A stretch of DNA of 64,000 nucleotides from Proruminimicrobium sp963666965 (GTDB lineage Bacteria > Elusimicrobiota > Endomicrobiia > Endomicrobiales > Endomicrobiaceae). The notes beneath the pieces are model-generated. The model was not told the DNA's origin. It saw nothing but the letters and a program-made list of their open reading frames with translations, and ran no database searches. Of this stretch, positions 18,386 through 26,338 are shown one piece after another. The stretch is from positions 1,116,001 to 1,180,000 of the forward strand of contig OY762939.1 of assembly GCA_963666965.1 (NCBI GenBank), written 5' to 3'. Within the stretch, counting starts at the first letter, position 1, and each line of letters begins with the position of its first letter. The translations under genes and the position numbers were made by a program.

Positions 18386-19051
18386 ATGAAGCAAGTAGTT
18401 TTGGAAGCAGAATTGAGAGATGTATCAAAGAATTTAAATGTATTAAAAAATTCAGGAAGAATTCCTGCAGTATTTTACGGTAAAAATGAAAAACCCGTCA
18501 CTATATCTGTAGATTCTAAGAAGTTTATGGCTTTGATTGAAAAAGAAGGCGCAAACGTTATAATTGAATTGCAGCTTAAGGACGGCAAAAAAACAGCCAT
18601 CGTTAAAGAACTTCAGAGACACGTTTTGACGCAGGCTCCGAACCATATAGATTTTCAGTCAATTTCTCTTACAGATAAAATTGAAGTTATGGTTCCTATT
18701 CATACTGAAGGTGTTGCAGACGGTGTTAAGAATTTCGGCGGTACAATGGAACATGTTATCAGAGAAATCAAGGTCAGATGTCTTCCTACTGAAATTCCTG
18801 CAAAAATCAATGTTGATGTAAGTCCTCTCGGAATAGGTCAGGGTATAACTGTTGCAAATCTTCCGAAGATTGAAGGTATTGAATATGTACACGATGCTTC
18901 TAGTATCGTTGTAAACGTTCTGTTGCAGAAAGTTGAAGAGGAAAAACCTGCGGATGCGGCAGCAGCAGCGGCCCCGGCAGCTCCTGAAGTAATTTCAAAG
19001 GGTAAGAAAGATGCCGAAGGTGAAGCAGCAGCGGCAGCTCCTAAAAAGTAA
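18386..19051 (+). CDS. rplY: 50S ribosomal protein L25 (Ctc/TL5 type)
   Basis: Binds 5S rRNA. It has the N-terminal L25 beta-barrel (LNVLKNSGRIPAVFYGK near residues 14-30) and the C-terminal TL5/Ctc domain, ending in an Ala/Glu/Lys-rich tail (221 residues in all). I start it at ATG 18386 because GGAGG at 18376-18380 lies 5 nt upstream and overlaps the earlier in-frame ATG at 18374. The Ala-rich tail (residues ~190-221) is low complexity and unusual for this AT-rich genome in using GCA/GCG runs. Confidence 0.94.
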   Translation: MKQVVLEAELRDVSKNLNVLKNSGRIPAVFYGKNEKPVTISVDSKKFMALIEKEGANVIIELQLKDGKKTAIVKELQRHVLTQAPNHIDFQSISLTDKIEVMVPIHTEGVADGVKNFGGTMEHVIREIKVRCLPTEIPAKINVDVSPLGIGQGITVANLPKIEGIEYVHDASSIVVNVLLQKVEEEKPADAAAAAAPAAPEVISKGKKDAEGEAAAAAPKK

Positions 19052-19062
19052 GCAATAAAATT

Positions 19063-19644
19063 ATGCCAGAGATTAAGTTCATAACAGGGCTTGGTAATCC
19101 GGGTGATAAATATTTAAACACTCGCCATAATTTCGGTTTTAAGGCAGTTGACAGATTCGCTGAATCTGAACAGCTTGTCTGGAAGAACTGGAACGACATG
19201 GCGAGTGTCGTTTTGTATAACATCAACGGCAAAAAAATACTTATGGCCAAACCGCAGACTTTTATGAACAACTCGGGCTTTCCCGTAAAAGCCTTGCTTC
19301 AGTATTACAAAATAAAACCTGAAGAAATGCTTGTTGTGTACGATGATTTTTCAATACCGGTGGGGGAATTTAGATTCAGGACAAACGGTTCTGCAGGCGG
19401 GCATAACGGAATTTCTTCAATTATAGAACAGACTGGAACCGAAAATTTTCCAAGGTTAAAACTTGGAATAGGCCCTTTGCCAAAATTTGCAAAAACGCCT
19501 GATTTTGTTCTTAGTAATTTTAATGACGATGATAAACAAAAGATTGAAATAATTCTGAAATCTGTAAAAAATATGTTTGATTTGATAATTGATGACGGGT
19601 TTGATAAAGCTGTTTCAAAACTGTCAGGCGGGAAGCAAAAATGA
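19063..19644 (+). CDS. pth: Peptidyl-tRNA hydrolase
   Basis: Recycles peptidyl-tRNA released from ribosomes. The family core is present: GLGNPGDKYLNTRHNFGF near residues 8-25 with catalytic His22, KPQTFMNNSG near 65-74 and DDFSIPVGEFR near 92-102, then GSAGGHNGISSI. At 193 residues it is complete. It overlaps the next gene by 4 nt (ATGA), though that gene is functionally unrelated. rplY-pth adjacency is a common bacterial arrangement. Confidence 0.95.
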   Translation: MPEIKFITGLGNPGDKYLNTRHNFGFKAVDRFAESEQLVWKNWNDMASVVLYNINGKKILMAKPQTFMNNSGFPVKALLQYYKIKPEEMLVVYDDFSIPVGEFRFRTNGSAGGHNGISSIIEQTGTENFPRLKLGIGPLPKFAKTPDFVLSNFNDDDKQKIEIILKSVKNMFDLIIDDGFDKAVSKLSGGKQK

Positions 19645-20264
19645 TAATAACAGGCAAAAAAAACCTTGAAGAAATATTAGGACAAATTTTAAAAAACGAT
19701 AATGTTTTTATTGTCGGCTGCGGAGGCTGTGCAACAAAATGCGATACTGGCAGCCAAAAGGCTGTTGATGAAATGTCATCTGAACTTATAAAAAATAATA
19801 TATCAGTATCCGGAAATATAGTTTTAGAAACAGCATGCGACGTTCGTCTTGCCAAAAGAGATTTGCTTAAAAATATAAAAGATAAAAATGTAACTGTAAT
19901 TCTTACTCTGACGTGCGGAGCCGGAGTGCAGGCTATAGAGAAAGTAACAGATTTGAAAATAGTATCAGGTCTTGACAGTTTATTTGTCGGAACAACAGAA
20001 AGAATAGGCGTATATAAGAATTTTTGCAGCAACTGCGGAGAATGTATTCTTGGAAGAACTGCGGGAATATGTCCTAAAACAAGATGCCAGAAAGGTCTTT
20101 TAAACGGACCGTGCGGCGGTTTTGTCGACGGTAAATGCGAAGTAGATCAAACACTTGACTGTGCATGGGTTTTAATATACGAAAAACTCAAAAAAAACAA
20201 CAAACTCTCAGAATTTAAAACAAGTTTTATTCCTCCAAAAAAATATAATAAAAAAATATCATAA
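19641..20264 (+). CDS. MetV-like protein (methylenetetrahydrofolate reductase C-terminal/zinc domain family)
   Basis: Cys-rich protein of 207 residues resembling MetV, the small partner of MetF in acetogens and relatives. Cysteine motifs include VGCGGCATKC near 26-35, LTCGAGVQ near 90-97, NCGEC near 130-137, and the diagnostic LNGPCGG near 152-158 followed by C and a late DCAW. These fit Fe-S or zinc binding. No MetF lies beside it in this window; a partner may be elsewhere. It overlaps pth by 4 nt. Role in methylene-THF reduction is inference from family membership. Confidence 0.7.
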   Translation: MIITGKKNLEEILGQILKNDNVFIVGCGGCATKCDTGSQKAVDEMSSELIKNNISVSGNIVLETACDVRLAKRDLLKNIKDKNVTVILTLTCGAGVQAIEKVTDLKIVSGLDSLFVGTTERIGVYKNFCSNCGECILGRTAGICPKTRCQKGLLNGPCGGFVDGKCEVDQTLDCAWVLIYEKLKKNNKLSEFKTSFIPPKKYNKKIS

Positions 20265-20284
20265 TTTTTTTTACAACTTTCATG

Positions 20285-20327
20285 TTGACAACTTTTAATT
20301 AAAATGTTAGCATTATAAAACATTTTA
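20285..20327 (+). promoter_or_regulatory. Promoter and palindromic operator of the DtxR-family gene
   Basis: TTGACA at 20285-20290 is followed by a 9-bp inverted repeat TAAAATGTT (20300-20308) / AACATTTTA (20319-20327) covering the -10 region. It includes TTAG at 20307-20310, half of the TTAG-N6-CTAA motif seen twice more downstream. Autoregulation is likely. Confidence 0.5.
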
Positions 20328-20344
20328 ATATGGGACTAAAATTT

Positions 20345-20761
20345 ATGAAAGAAAAATTAAGTGAATCACTTGAAAACTATCTTGAAACGATTGCTTTTCT
20401 CAAAAGAGAAAATAAAATTGCAAGAGTTAAAGATATAAGTAAAATGATGGGCGTAAAAAACTCAAGCGTTAACATAGCTTTAAATGTTCTTTCCGAAAGG
20501 GGATATGTTATTCATGAACGTTACGGATATGTAGATTTGACTGATAAAGGGCAGATCATTGCCGATGATATACAGAAAAAAGAAGATTTGCTTTTTTCAT
20601 TTTTGCATAATGTTTTGGGTGTTGAAAAAGAAATTGCTTTAAAAGATGCTTGCAAAATGGAGCATACTATAAGCGATGAAACGCTTGCAAAACTTATATA
20701 TTTCGTAGGCAGAATTGATAAAATGAATTTAAAAGAGTCGGGAAAAAGAAAAAATAAGTAG
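20345..20761 (+). CDS. DtxR/MntR-family metal-dependent transcriptional regulator
   Basis: The N-terminal winged helix is typical (KLSESLENYLETI, then KDISKMMGVKNSSVNIALNVLSERGYV), followed by the metal-binding/dimerisation region with LLFSFLHNVLGVEKEIALKDACKMEHTISDETL. It lacks the C-terminal SH3 domain, so it is of the short MntR-like type (about 138 residues). Its location directly before an exporter and feoAB makes iron or manganese the likely ligand. The start is uncertain: ATG 20345 gives the usual family N-terminus, while ATG 20330 is in frame; neither has a strong ribosome site. Confidence 0.88.
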   Translation: MKEKLSESLENYLETIAFLKRENKIARVKDISKMMGVKNSSVNIALNVLSERGYVIHERYGYVDLTDKGQIIADDIQKKEDLLFSFLHNVLGVEKEIALKDACKMEHTISDETLAKLIYFVGRIDKMNLKESGKRKNK

Positions 20762-20782
20762 TTTTTTTATTTTTTAATTTTA

Positions 20783-20802
20783 AAATTAGATTTAGCTAAT
20801 TT
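20783..20802 (+). promoter_or_regulatory. TTAG-N6-CTAA palindrome before the permease
   Basis: Perfect 7-bp arms AAATTAG (20783-20789) and CTAATTT (20796-20802) with 6-bp spacer, 15 nt before the permease ATG. It has the same core as the two boxes before feoA, so it is a probable DtxR-family operator. Confidence 0.55.
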
Positions 20803-20817
20803 ATAGGTTTAAAAATT

Positions 20818-22056
20818 ATGCAATACTTGAATATAGTAGTTACACTTTTTAACGAAATGGCGCCCTATCTGCTTCTTGGTTTTTTCTTTGCGGGTATTTT
20901 ACATGTTTTTGTTCCGCAGAATATTTTTACAAAATATCTGTCTAAAAACAATTTTGCATCCGTTTTGACGGCTGCATTATTTGGCGTGCCGCTTCCTTTA
21001 TGTTCATGCGGAGTAATACCGACTGCCATGGCGCTTCGCAAAGAAGGAGCTTCAAAAGGCTCCGTAATATCGTTTTTAATAGCAACCCCTCAAACGGGAG
21101 TTGATTCAATAATGGCTACTTATTCGCTTATGGGACTTCCCTTTGCGGTAATACGTCCTATAGCGGCTTTTTGTACGGCAATTTTCGGCGGATTTTTTGC
21201 AAATATATTTATAAAAAATGAAAAACAGGATAATATAGAAACTCAAATAACATGCGCTGATTCATTACAGCATGGTTTTAAAAATAAAATAAAAGAAGTA
21301 TTCAAATATGGTTTTGTAGATATTCTTCAGGATATCGGCAAATGGCTTATAGTAGGTATTTTTATAGCCGGCGTTATCACATATTTTGTTCCGGAAAGTT
21401 TTTTTCGTATATTTGCCGATAATTTATTTTTGAGCATATTATTTGTATTAATGCTTGCAGTTCCTATGTATATGTGCGCTACGGGATCAATTCCGATAGC
21501 AATAGCTTTAATGATGAAAGGGATTTCTCCCGGAACCGCATTTGTTCTTTTAATGGCAGGGCCTGCAACCAATATTGTTTCTATTTTGATAATAGGAAAA
21601 GTGTTGGGAAGAAAGACCCTTATATTGTATCTTCTTTCGATAATTGCCGGAGCCGTCGGATTTGCCGTTATTATTGATTTTATGCTGCCGGCAAAGTGGT
21701 TTGTTTTAAATATAACGCACGAAATGCTGCATAGTCATCACTCTGGTTCTTTTTTCTTGTTTAAAACATTATCAGGAATAATTTTATTTATTCTTATAGC
21801 TAATTCGTTTATATTAAAATATTTTTCAAATAAAAAAAATCTAAAAGGCAAAAGCGCATATAAAATAGAAGGCATGCGCTGCAACAATTGCAGAATAAAT
21901 CTTATAAAGATTCTAAAAGAGATAAACGGAGTAACATCTGCGGAAGTTGATTTGAATGCCGGAATTCTCTATGTAGACGGCAATATTTCCCAAGAGAAGA
22001 TAAAAGAAGCTGCTGATTCTTTGGGATATGTTTTTAAGGGGAAAATTAAACCGTAA
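20818..22056 (+). CDS. Permease of the DUF318/ArsP-SO_0444 type fused to a C-terminal HMA metal-binding domain
   Basis: Polytopic inner-membrane permease (about residues 1-340) with the family's GVPLPLCSCGVIPTA near 60-74 and YMCATGSIPIA near 217-227, both implicated in metal(loid) transport in this family. A His-rich loop EMLHSHHSG precedes the last membrane segment. Residues ~345-412 form a heavy-metal-associated domain with GMRCNNC. The SO_0444-type Cu/Zn exporters share this design, so divalent metal efflux is the likely role. It is directly downstream of the DtxR-family gene and carries the same palindrome as feoA. Confidence 0.83.
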   Translation: MQYLNIVVTLFNEMAPYLLLGFFFAGILHVFVPQNIFTKYLSKNNFASVLTAALFGVPLPLCSCGVIPTAMALRKEGASKGSVISFLIATPQTGVDSIMATYSLMGLPFAVIRPIAAFCTAIFGGFFANIFIKNEKQDNIETQITCADSLQHGFKNKIKEVFKYGFVDILQDIGKWLIVGIFIAGVITYFVPESFFRIFADNLFLSILFVLMLAVPMYMCATGSIPIAIALMMKGISPGTAFVLLMAGPATNIVSILIIGKVLGRKTLILYLLSIIAGAVGFAVIIDFMLPAKWFVLNITHEMLHSHHSGSFFLFKTLSGIILFILIANSFILKYFSNKKNLKGKSAYKIEGMRCNNCRINLIKILKEINGVTSAEVDLNAGILYVDGNISQEKIKEAADSLGYVFKGKIKP

Positions 22057-22079
22057 TTGCTGTTTTATATTTTTTTGTT

Positions 22080-22105
22080 CTTTAAGTTAGACAATGCTAA
22101 TAAAG
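22080..22105 (+). promoter_or_regulatory. Metal-regulator box A (CTTTAAGTTAG-N6-CTAA)
   Basis: CTTTAAGTTAG (22080-22090), ACAATG, CTAATAAAG (22097-22105). It is nearly identical in its arms to box B at 22186-22211, and is located after the permease stop and before a terminator, an unusual position. Confidence 0.55.
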
Positions 22106-22142
22106 TTATAAGATACTAATAGTAATGTTTTTATTAAGACCT

Positions 22143-22182
22143 GTCAATCCGTTTGAAAAGTTTGCGGATTGGCATATTTTTT
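22143..22182 (+). terminator. Rho-independent terminator between the permease and feoA
   Basis: GTCAATCCG (22143-22151) pairs with CGGATTGGC (22165-22173) and is followed by ATATTTTTT. It may end the permease transcript or a short RNA starting near box A. Confidence 0.8.
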
Positions 22183-22185
22183 AAG

Positions 22186-22211
22186 CTTTAAGTTAGATTA
22201 AACTAAAAAAG
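22186..22211 (+). promoter_or_regulatory. Metal-regulator box B upstream of feoA
   Basis: CTTTAAGTTAG (22186-22196), ATTAAA, CTAAAAAAG (22203-22211), 30 nt before the feoA start. The palindromic core TTAG-N6-CTAA matches the sites at 20783 and 22080. Confidence 0.6.
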
Positions 22212-22241
22212 ATAATTAAAACTAAAATAAGGAGAAAGATT

Positions 22242-22478
22242 ATGAGGAAATTACTGAGTGATTTTCAAGTGAATGAGTCGGGAACCGTTGTGCAGATATC
22301 TTATGCGGACGATAATTTGTCAAAAAGAATACTTGCCATGGGTATTACAAAGGGGATTTTTATAGAGGTTGTAAAAAAATCTTTATTTGGAGATCCGATT
22401 AACGTGAAAGTAAGAGGATATTTTTTGAGTTTAAGAAAACATGAAGCTTCCGCAATATCAATGGAGGTATCTCAATGA
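22242..22478 (+). CDS. feoA: FeoA-like ferrous iron transport accessory protein (first copy)
   Basis: Small SH3-like FeoA domain protein of 78 residues (AMGITKGIFIEVVKKSLFGDPINVKVRGYFLSLRKHEA matches the FeoA core at positions ~28-66). FeoA proteins bind or modulate FeoB in the cytoplasm. AAGGAG lies before ATG 22242. It overlaps the second feoA by 4 nt, and three ORFs run to feoB. Regulation by the upstream TTAG-N6-CTAA box is inferred. Confidence 0.9.
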   Translation: MRKLLSDFQVNESGTVVQISYADDNLSKRILAMGITKGIFIEVVKKSLFGDPINVKVRGYFLSLRKHEASAISMEVSQ

Positions 22479-22705
22479 GTCCTTTAACTAAAGCAAATAA
22501 GAACGCTTCTCTTATATTTTCCTCCTTCGGTAATATAGTCGGCAAAGACAGGCAGAGATTAATTGATATGGGGCTTTTGCCAGGGGAAAGCATAAAAATT
22601 CTTCAACAGGCGCAAGGATGCGTGACTCTTATGTTAAAAGGCTCAAGGATAGCGCTTGACCACAAAACGGCCGGAGAAATAATAGTAAGAGAGGAAAATC
22701 AATGA
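22475..22705 (+). CDS. feoA: FeoA-like protein (second copy)
   Basis: A second FeoA domain protein of 76 residues, with DMGLLPGESIKILQQAQGCVTLMLKGSRIALDHKTAGEI (positions ~30-68) as the SH3-like core. It is only distantly similar to the first copy. It overlaps both neighbours by 4 nt, so translation of feoA-feoA-feoB is probably coupled. Tandem FeoA genes are known in other anaerobes. Confidence 0.88.
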   Translation: MSPLTKANKNASLIFSSFGNIVGKDRQRLIDMGLLPGESIKILQQAQGCVTLMLKGSRIALDHKTAGEIIVREENQ

Positions 22706-24792
22706 AACATGATTATAAAGAAATAAATATATGTCTTGCAGGAAATCCTAACAGCGGTAAATCAAGTTTGTTTAACAATTTAACAGGATTAAGGCAGCAT
22801 GTCGGCAATTATCCCGGTGTTACCGTAGAAAAAAAAGAGGGGAGTCTTATAAGCGGCAAATATAAAATAAATATAGTTGATTTGCCCGGCATATACAGTT
22901 TGTCGGCCACTTCGGAAGATGAAATAGTAGCAAGAGATTTTATTATAGAAGAAAAACCCGATTTGATAGTAGACGTAATCGACGTTTCCAATTTTGAAAG
23001 AAATCTCTATCTTTATACCCAGTTGTCCGAACTTGGAATTCCGGTTATTTTGGTTATGAATATGACGGATATTTTAAAAAATAAAGGAATGGAAATAGAT
23101 ATTGAACTTTTAAAGAAAGAATACGGAATTATTGCGGTTGCGACTGTTGCAAGCAAAAATAAAGGAACGGACGATGTTATTGCCGCTGTCATAGACTCTT
23201 ATGAAAAAAAGTATTCCGTAAAAAATCTTAAAACCGATTACGGCAAACTGATATCTGGCGAAATTGAAAAAATAGAAAGCATAATATTCAAAGATTTACT
23301 GCTTGTAAATAAATATTGCGAAAGATATCTTGCGGCAGGTCTTTTAAAAGATGATAAATTTGTCTTTGATAAGATACGAAAATCGCCTGTATTTGCCGAA
23401 CTTGAAAAACAGGTTTTACAAAGCAGAAAAACAATAACAGATAAGTATGAAGACGGTATTGACGCCGTTTTTGCCGACAGAATATACACATGGATTCATT
23501 CGGTATCGGCCGTTGTCCTTAAAACCACATCGCAGAGCAAATATGACGTTTCTGACGCAATAGACAAATTTATTTTAAACAGAATACTGGCTCTTCCGAT
23601 ATTTGCGCTTGTCATGTATACGATTTTCAAATTTACATTCACTCTGTCAGACCCTGTTGTCGGCTGGTTTGAGTCCGGCATGGAATTTTTATCGCTCAGC
23701 GCCGCAAAATTGATTCCGGAGGGGTTGATACAGTCTTTTGTGGTAGACGGGTTAATCAGCGGAGTCGGCGGAGTTTTGGGATTTTTCCCTCTTATATTGT
23801 TTATGTTTTTTGCGATAGCATTTTTTGAAGATACCGGTTATATGGCAAGAGCCGTATTTATCATGGACAGATTTATGAGAAAATTCGGGCTTCACGGAAA
23901 ATCTTTTGCGTCAATGATAATAGCTACAAACGGATGTGCCGTACCGGGCCTTATGGCTGCAAGAACTATTGAAAGTGAAAAAGACAGGCTTATAACTTTA
24001 ATGGTGACTCCTTTTATGATATGCGGCGCGAAACTTCCTATTTTTGCGCTTTTTATAGGCGCTTTCTTTTCTGCCAAAGACGGAGCAAATGTAATGTTTA
24101 TTATGTATGTAGTGAGTGTTGTTTTGGCTTTGACAGCGGCATGGATTCTTAAAAAAACTATTTTAAAAGGACAGCCGGCATATTTCATAATGGAGCTTCC
24201 GCCTTACAGAATGCCGAGTTTGAAAGGAATATTGCTGAAAATGTGGGAACGCGGTTTTATGTATCTGAAAAAAGCAGGAACAGTTATTTTGTTGATGACT
24301 GTCGTGATATGGGCAGGTCTTACTTTTCCTAAAGCAAATACGGATGAAAATATGAGCGAAGAAGCGGCTGCAGGCGTTCAGGTTGAACAGAGCTATATAG
24401 GAAAACTCGGTAATTTTATAGAGCCGGTTATAAAGCCGATCGGTTTTGACGGAAAAGCAGGCATTGCTTTGATAACAGGACTTGCCGCCAAAGAAGTTGT
24501 CGTAAGCACGCTCGGCACGGTTTATTCATTAGGAGAAGTTGATCCTGAGAATACGTCTTCACTTTCCGAAAGACTGCAAAAAGATCCTGACTGGAATCAG
24601 TTAAAGGCTGTTACATTTCTTATTTTCTGTCTTATATATTTGCCGTGCGTAGTTGCAGTTGCCGTATTTTTCAGAGAAACCGGCTCAAAAATGAAATGGC
24701 TTGTTTTTCTTGCTTTCTGGACGACAGCGGCCGCATGGATAATTTCGCTGATAGTTTACCAGGGAGGCAAATTACTGGGGTTAGGAGGTTAA
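22702..24792 (+). CDS. feoB: Ferrous iron transporter FeoB
   Basis: Inner-membrane Fe(II) transporter of 696 residues. The N-terminal G domain shows G1 GNPNSGKSS (14-22), the G2 region QHVGNYPGVTVEKKEG, G3 DLPG near 60-63 and G4 NMTD near 119-122. A helical spacer (~160-285) precedes the membrane part, which carries two Gate motifs (GVGGVLGFFPLILFMFFAIA with GYMARA nearby, and the C-terminal LPCVVAVAVFF). It is complete and in one coupled operon with two feoA genes and a Cys-rich partner. Confidence 0.97.
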   Translation: MKHDYKEINICLAGNPNSGKSSLFNNLTGLRQHVGNYPGVTVEKKEGSLISGKYKINIVDLPGIYSLSATSEDEIVARDFIIEEKPDLIVDVIDVSNFERNLYLYTQLSELGIPVILVMNMTDILKNKGMEIDIELLKKEYGIIAVATVASKNKGTDDVIAAVIDSYEKKYSVKNLKTDYGKLISGEIEKIESIIFKDLLLVNKYCERYLAAGLLKDDKFVFDKIRKSPVFAELEKQVLQSRKTITDKYEDGIDAVFADRIYTWIHSVSAVVLKTTSQSKYDVSDAIDKFILNRILALPIFALVMYTIFKFTFTLSDPVVGWFESGMEFLSLSAAKLIPEGLIQSFVVDGLISGVGGVLGFFPLILFMFFAIAFFEDTGYMARAVFIMDRFMRKFGLHGKSFASMIIATNGCAVPGLMAARTIESEKDRLITLMVTPFMICGAKLPIFALFIGAFFSAKDGANVMFIMYVVSVVLALTAAWILKKTILKGQPAYFIMELPPYRMPSLKGILLKMWERGFMYLKKAGTVILLMTVVIWAGLTFPKANTDENMSEEAAAGVQVEQSYIGKLGNFIEPVIKPIGFDGKAGIALITGLAAKEVVVSTLGTVYSLGEVDPENTSSLSERLQKDPDWNQLKAVTFLIFCLIYLPCVVAVAVFFRETGSKMKWLVFLAFWTTAAAWIISLIVYQGGKLLGLGG

Positions 24793-24793
24793 T

Positions 24794-24964
24794 ATGGAAT
24801 TATTGATTGTTGCTGTAATTGTTTTGCTCAGCGCAGCTGCGCTTATCCGTTTATTTGTAAAAAATTTAAAAGGAACCTGCAGCAACTGCTACGGATGCGC
24901 TAAAGATAATAAATTTTGCGGCCGTAAAAAATATAAATCAGCGATTCATAAAATTATTAAATGA
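24794..24964 (+). CDS. FeoB-associated Cys-rich membrane protein
   Basis: Small ORF of 56 residues starting 1 nt after feoB, with strong AGGAGG. It has an N-terminal membrane helix (residues 2-22, ELLIVAVIVLLSAAALIRLF), then a cluster of four Cys: C29, C32 and C35 in CSNCYGC, then C42. This matches the short FeoB-associated proteins (FeoC-position partner in many Firmicutes and others). A metal-relay or regulatory role at the FeoB pore is suggested for the family but unproven. Confidence 0.85.
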   Translation: MELLIVAVIVLLSAAALIRLFVKNLKGTCSNCYGCAKDNKFCGRKKYKSAIHKIIK

Positions 24965-24982
24965 AAAATAAGGAGAGACACA

Positions 24983-26230
24983 ATGATAAGGAAATTTTTG
25001 TACGGATGTATTGCCGCTGCAGTATTTATGTTATCGGGAAACAGCGTTTTTGCTGATTCCTCGGTAAATTTTGAAAAGGAAATTGAAAGTTTAAAAGAAA
25101 GACTCAGTCTGGTCGAAAAAAAATCTGAAACGGCAAACAGAGGTTTATTGAGCGATTTGGTTATCGGCGGCGGAATTACTTTCGTTTTACAAAATGCCCA
25201 GAACGCAAACGCTTCGGATTATTCGCTTTATAACGGAAAAACTCCTACGGCAGCTTCTTATTCCGTAGATTTGGGATTTGAAAAAAGTTTTGACCAAAAC
25301 AATAAAATGTTTATTCATCTTGAAACCGGACAGGGCAGTATTGAAAGCCAGCTTGAATTATTTTCAAACATAAACGGCGACAGTGATGAATCAGATTCCG
25401 TTATTTCTCTAACCGAAGCATGGTATGAATATATGTTTGGGGCAAGCGGTTTTAAAATGACTTTTGGCAAGCTGGATGCGGGCGCTGCAGTTGACGATAA
25501 CATCTATTCCAATGACGAAACGGAACAATTTCTGGGAGACATTTTTATAAATTCGCCGGTAATAGATTTTCCTGATGATAATACGTTCGGAGTAAGCGCG
25601 GTTTTTGAATCCGAAAAGATTGGCGCTGCCGTTCAATACGTAAGTGCGGACGGAGCATGGCAGGACGTTACGAAAAATATTTTCATGTCGGCTCAGATAA
25701 ATTTTAAGGCTGGTCTTATAGATCAAAAGGAAGGTAATTACAGAGCTTATGTATGGACAAATACAAAAAAATATATAAAATGGACTGATCCTTCGGAAAC
25801 AGACTGTTCAAATTACGGATTCGGAATCAGTTTTGACCAGCAGTTAAGCGATTATGCCGGCATTTTTGCAAGGTACGGATGGGAGGACGGAAAAGTTTAT
25901 TTTGACGCAGATCCGGATACTTCCGGGAATGATGTTTCTCTTTCACATAGCTGGAGCGCAGGCATTCAGTTTAAACCGGCTTTATTCAATTCCGAAGATA
26001 TTTTTGCGTTAGCCTGCGGACAGATAGTTCCGTCTTGCGAGTATAAAGAAGTAAACGGACTTAAAGGCGAAACGGAAAATCATTTTGAAATGTATTATAA
26101 ATGCCAGATTAACGATTATTTGTCGGTAACTCCTGATATTCAGATAATACAAAATCCGTTCGGAAACGACGCTTCTAACGGAGATTCAACGGTTTTTGTT
26201 TGCGGAATCAGAACACAGATTAGTTTCTAA
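24983..26230 (+). CDS. Outer-membrane porin, LbtU/OprB-like
   Basis: It has a signal peptide (residues 1-24, cut after VFA), then a predicted short coiled coil (SVNFEKEIESLKERLSLVEKK) and a ~370-residue beta-barrel with alternating aromatic strands, ending in RTQISF with terminal Phe. The coiled-coil plus barrel layout recalls LbtU-type siderophore porins and OprB-type porins. AAGGAGAG precedes ATG. It lies 18 nt after the Cys-rich protein in the feo operon, so a role in iron passage through the outer membrane is plausible. Substrate unknown. Confidence 0.72.
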   Translation: MIRKFLYGCIAAAVFMLSGNSVFADSSVNFEKEIESLKERLSLVEKKSETANRGLLSDLVIGGGITFVLQNAQNANASDYSLYNGKTPTAASYSVDLGFEKSFDQNNKMFIHLETGQGSIESQLELFSNINGDSDESDSVISLTEAWYEYMFGASGFKMTFGKLDAGAAVDDNIYSNDETEQFLGDIFINSPVIDFPDDNTFGVSAVFESEKIGAAVQYVSADGAWQDVTKNIFMSAQINFKAGLIDQKEGNYRAYVWTNTKKYIKWTDPSETDCSNYGFGISFDQQLSDYAGIFARYGWEDGKVYFDADPDTSGNDVSLSHSWSAGIQFKPALFNSEDIFALACGQIVPSCEYKEVNGLKGETENHFEMYYKCQINDYLSVTPDIQIIQNPFGNDASNGDSTVFVCGIRTQISF

Positions 26231-26239
26231 TTGAGCATT

Positions 26240-26289
26240 AAAAAATAATCCGAAAAAGAATCAGACATGTTTTTCGGGTTATTTTTTTT
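26240..26289 (+). terminator. Terminator of the feo-porin operon
   Basis: AAAAAATAATCCGAAAAA pairs with TTTTTCGGGTTATTTTTT around a short loop (AGAATCAGACATG region), with a T-run. Confidence 0.85.
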
Positions 26290-26321
26290 GCAGAGTCTTT
26301 TAACTATTTATAAAATTATGG

Positions 26322-26327
26322 TAAAAT
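26322..26327 (+). promoter_or_regulatory. -10 box (TAAAAT) immediately before the hydrogenase gene
   Basis: TAAAAT ends 11 nt before ATG 26339 and 2 nt before the in-frame ATG 26330. The latter would lie upstream of the transcription start, so 26339 is preferred and the mRNA is likely leaderless. The -35 is weak (TTTAAC at 26299). Confidence 0.45.
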
Positions 26328-26338
26328 AAATGGCTAAT

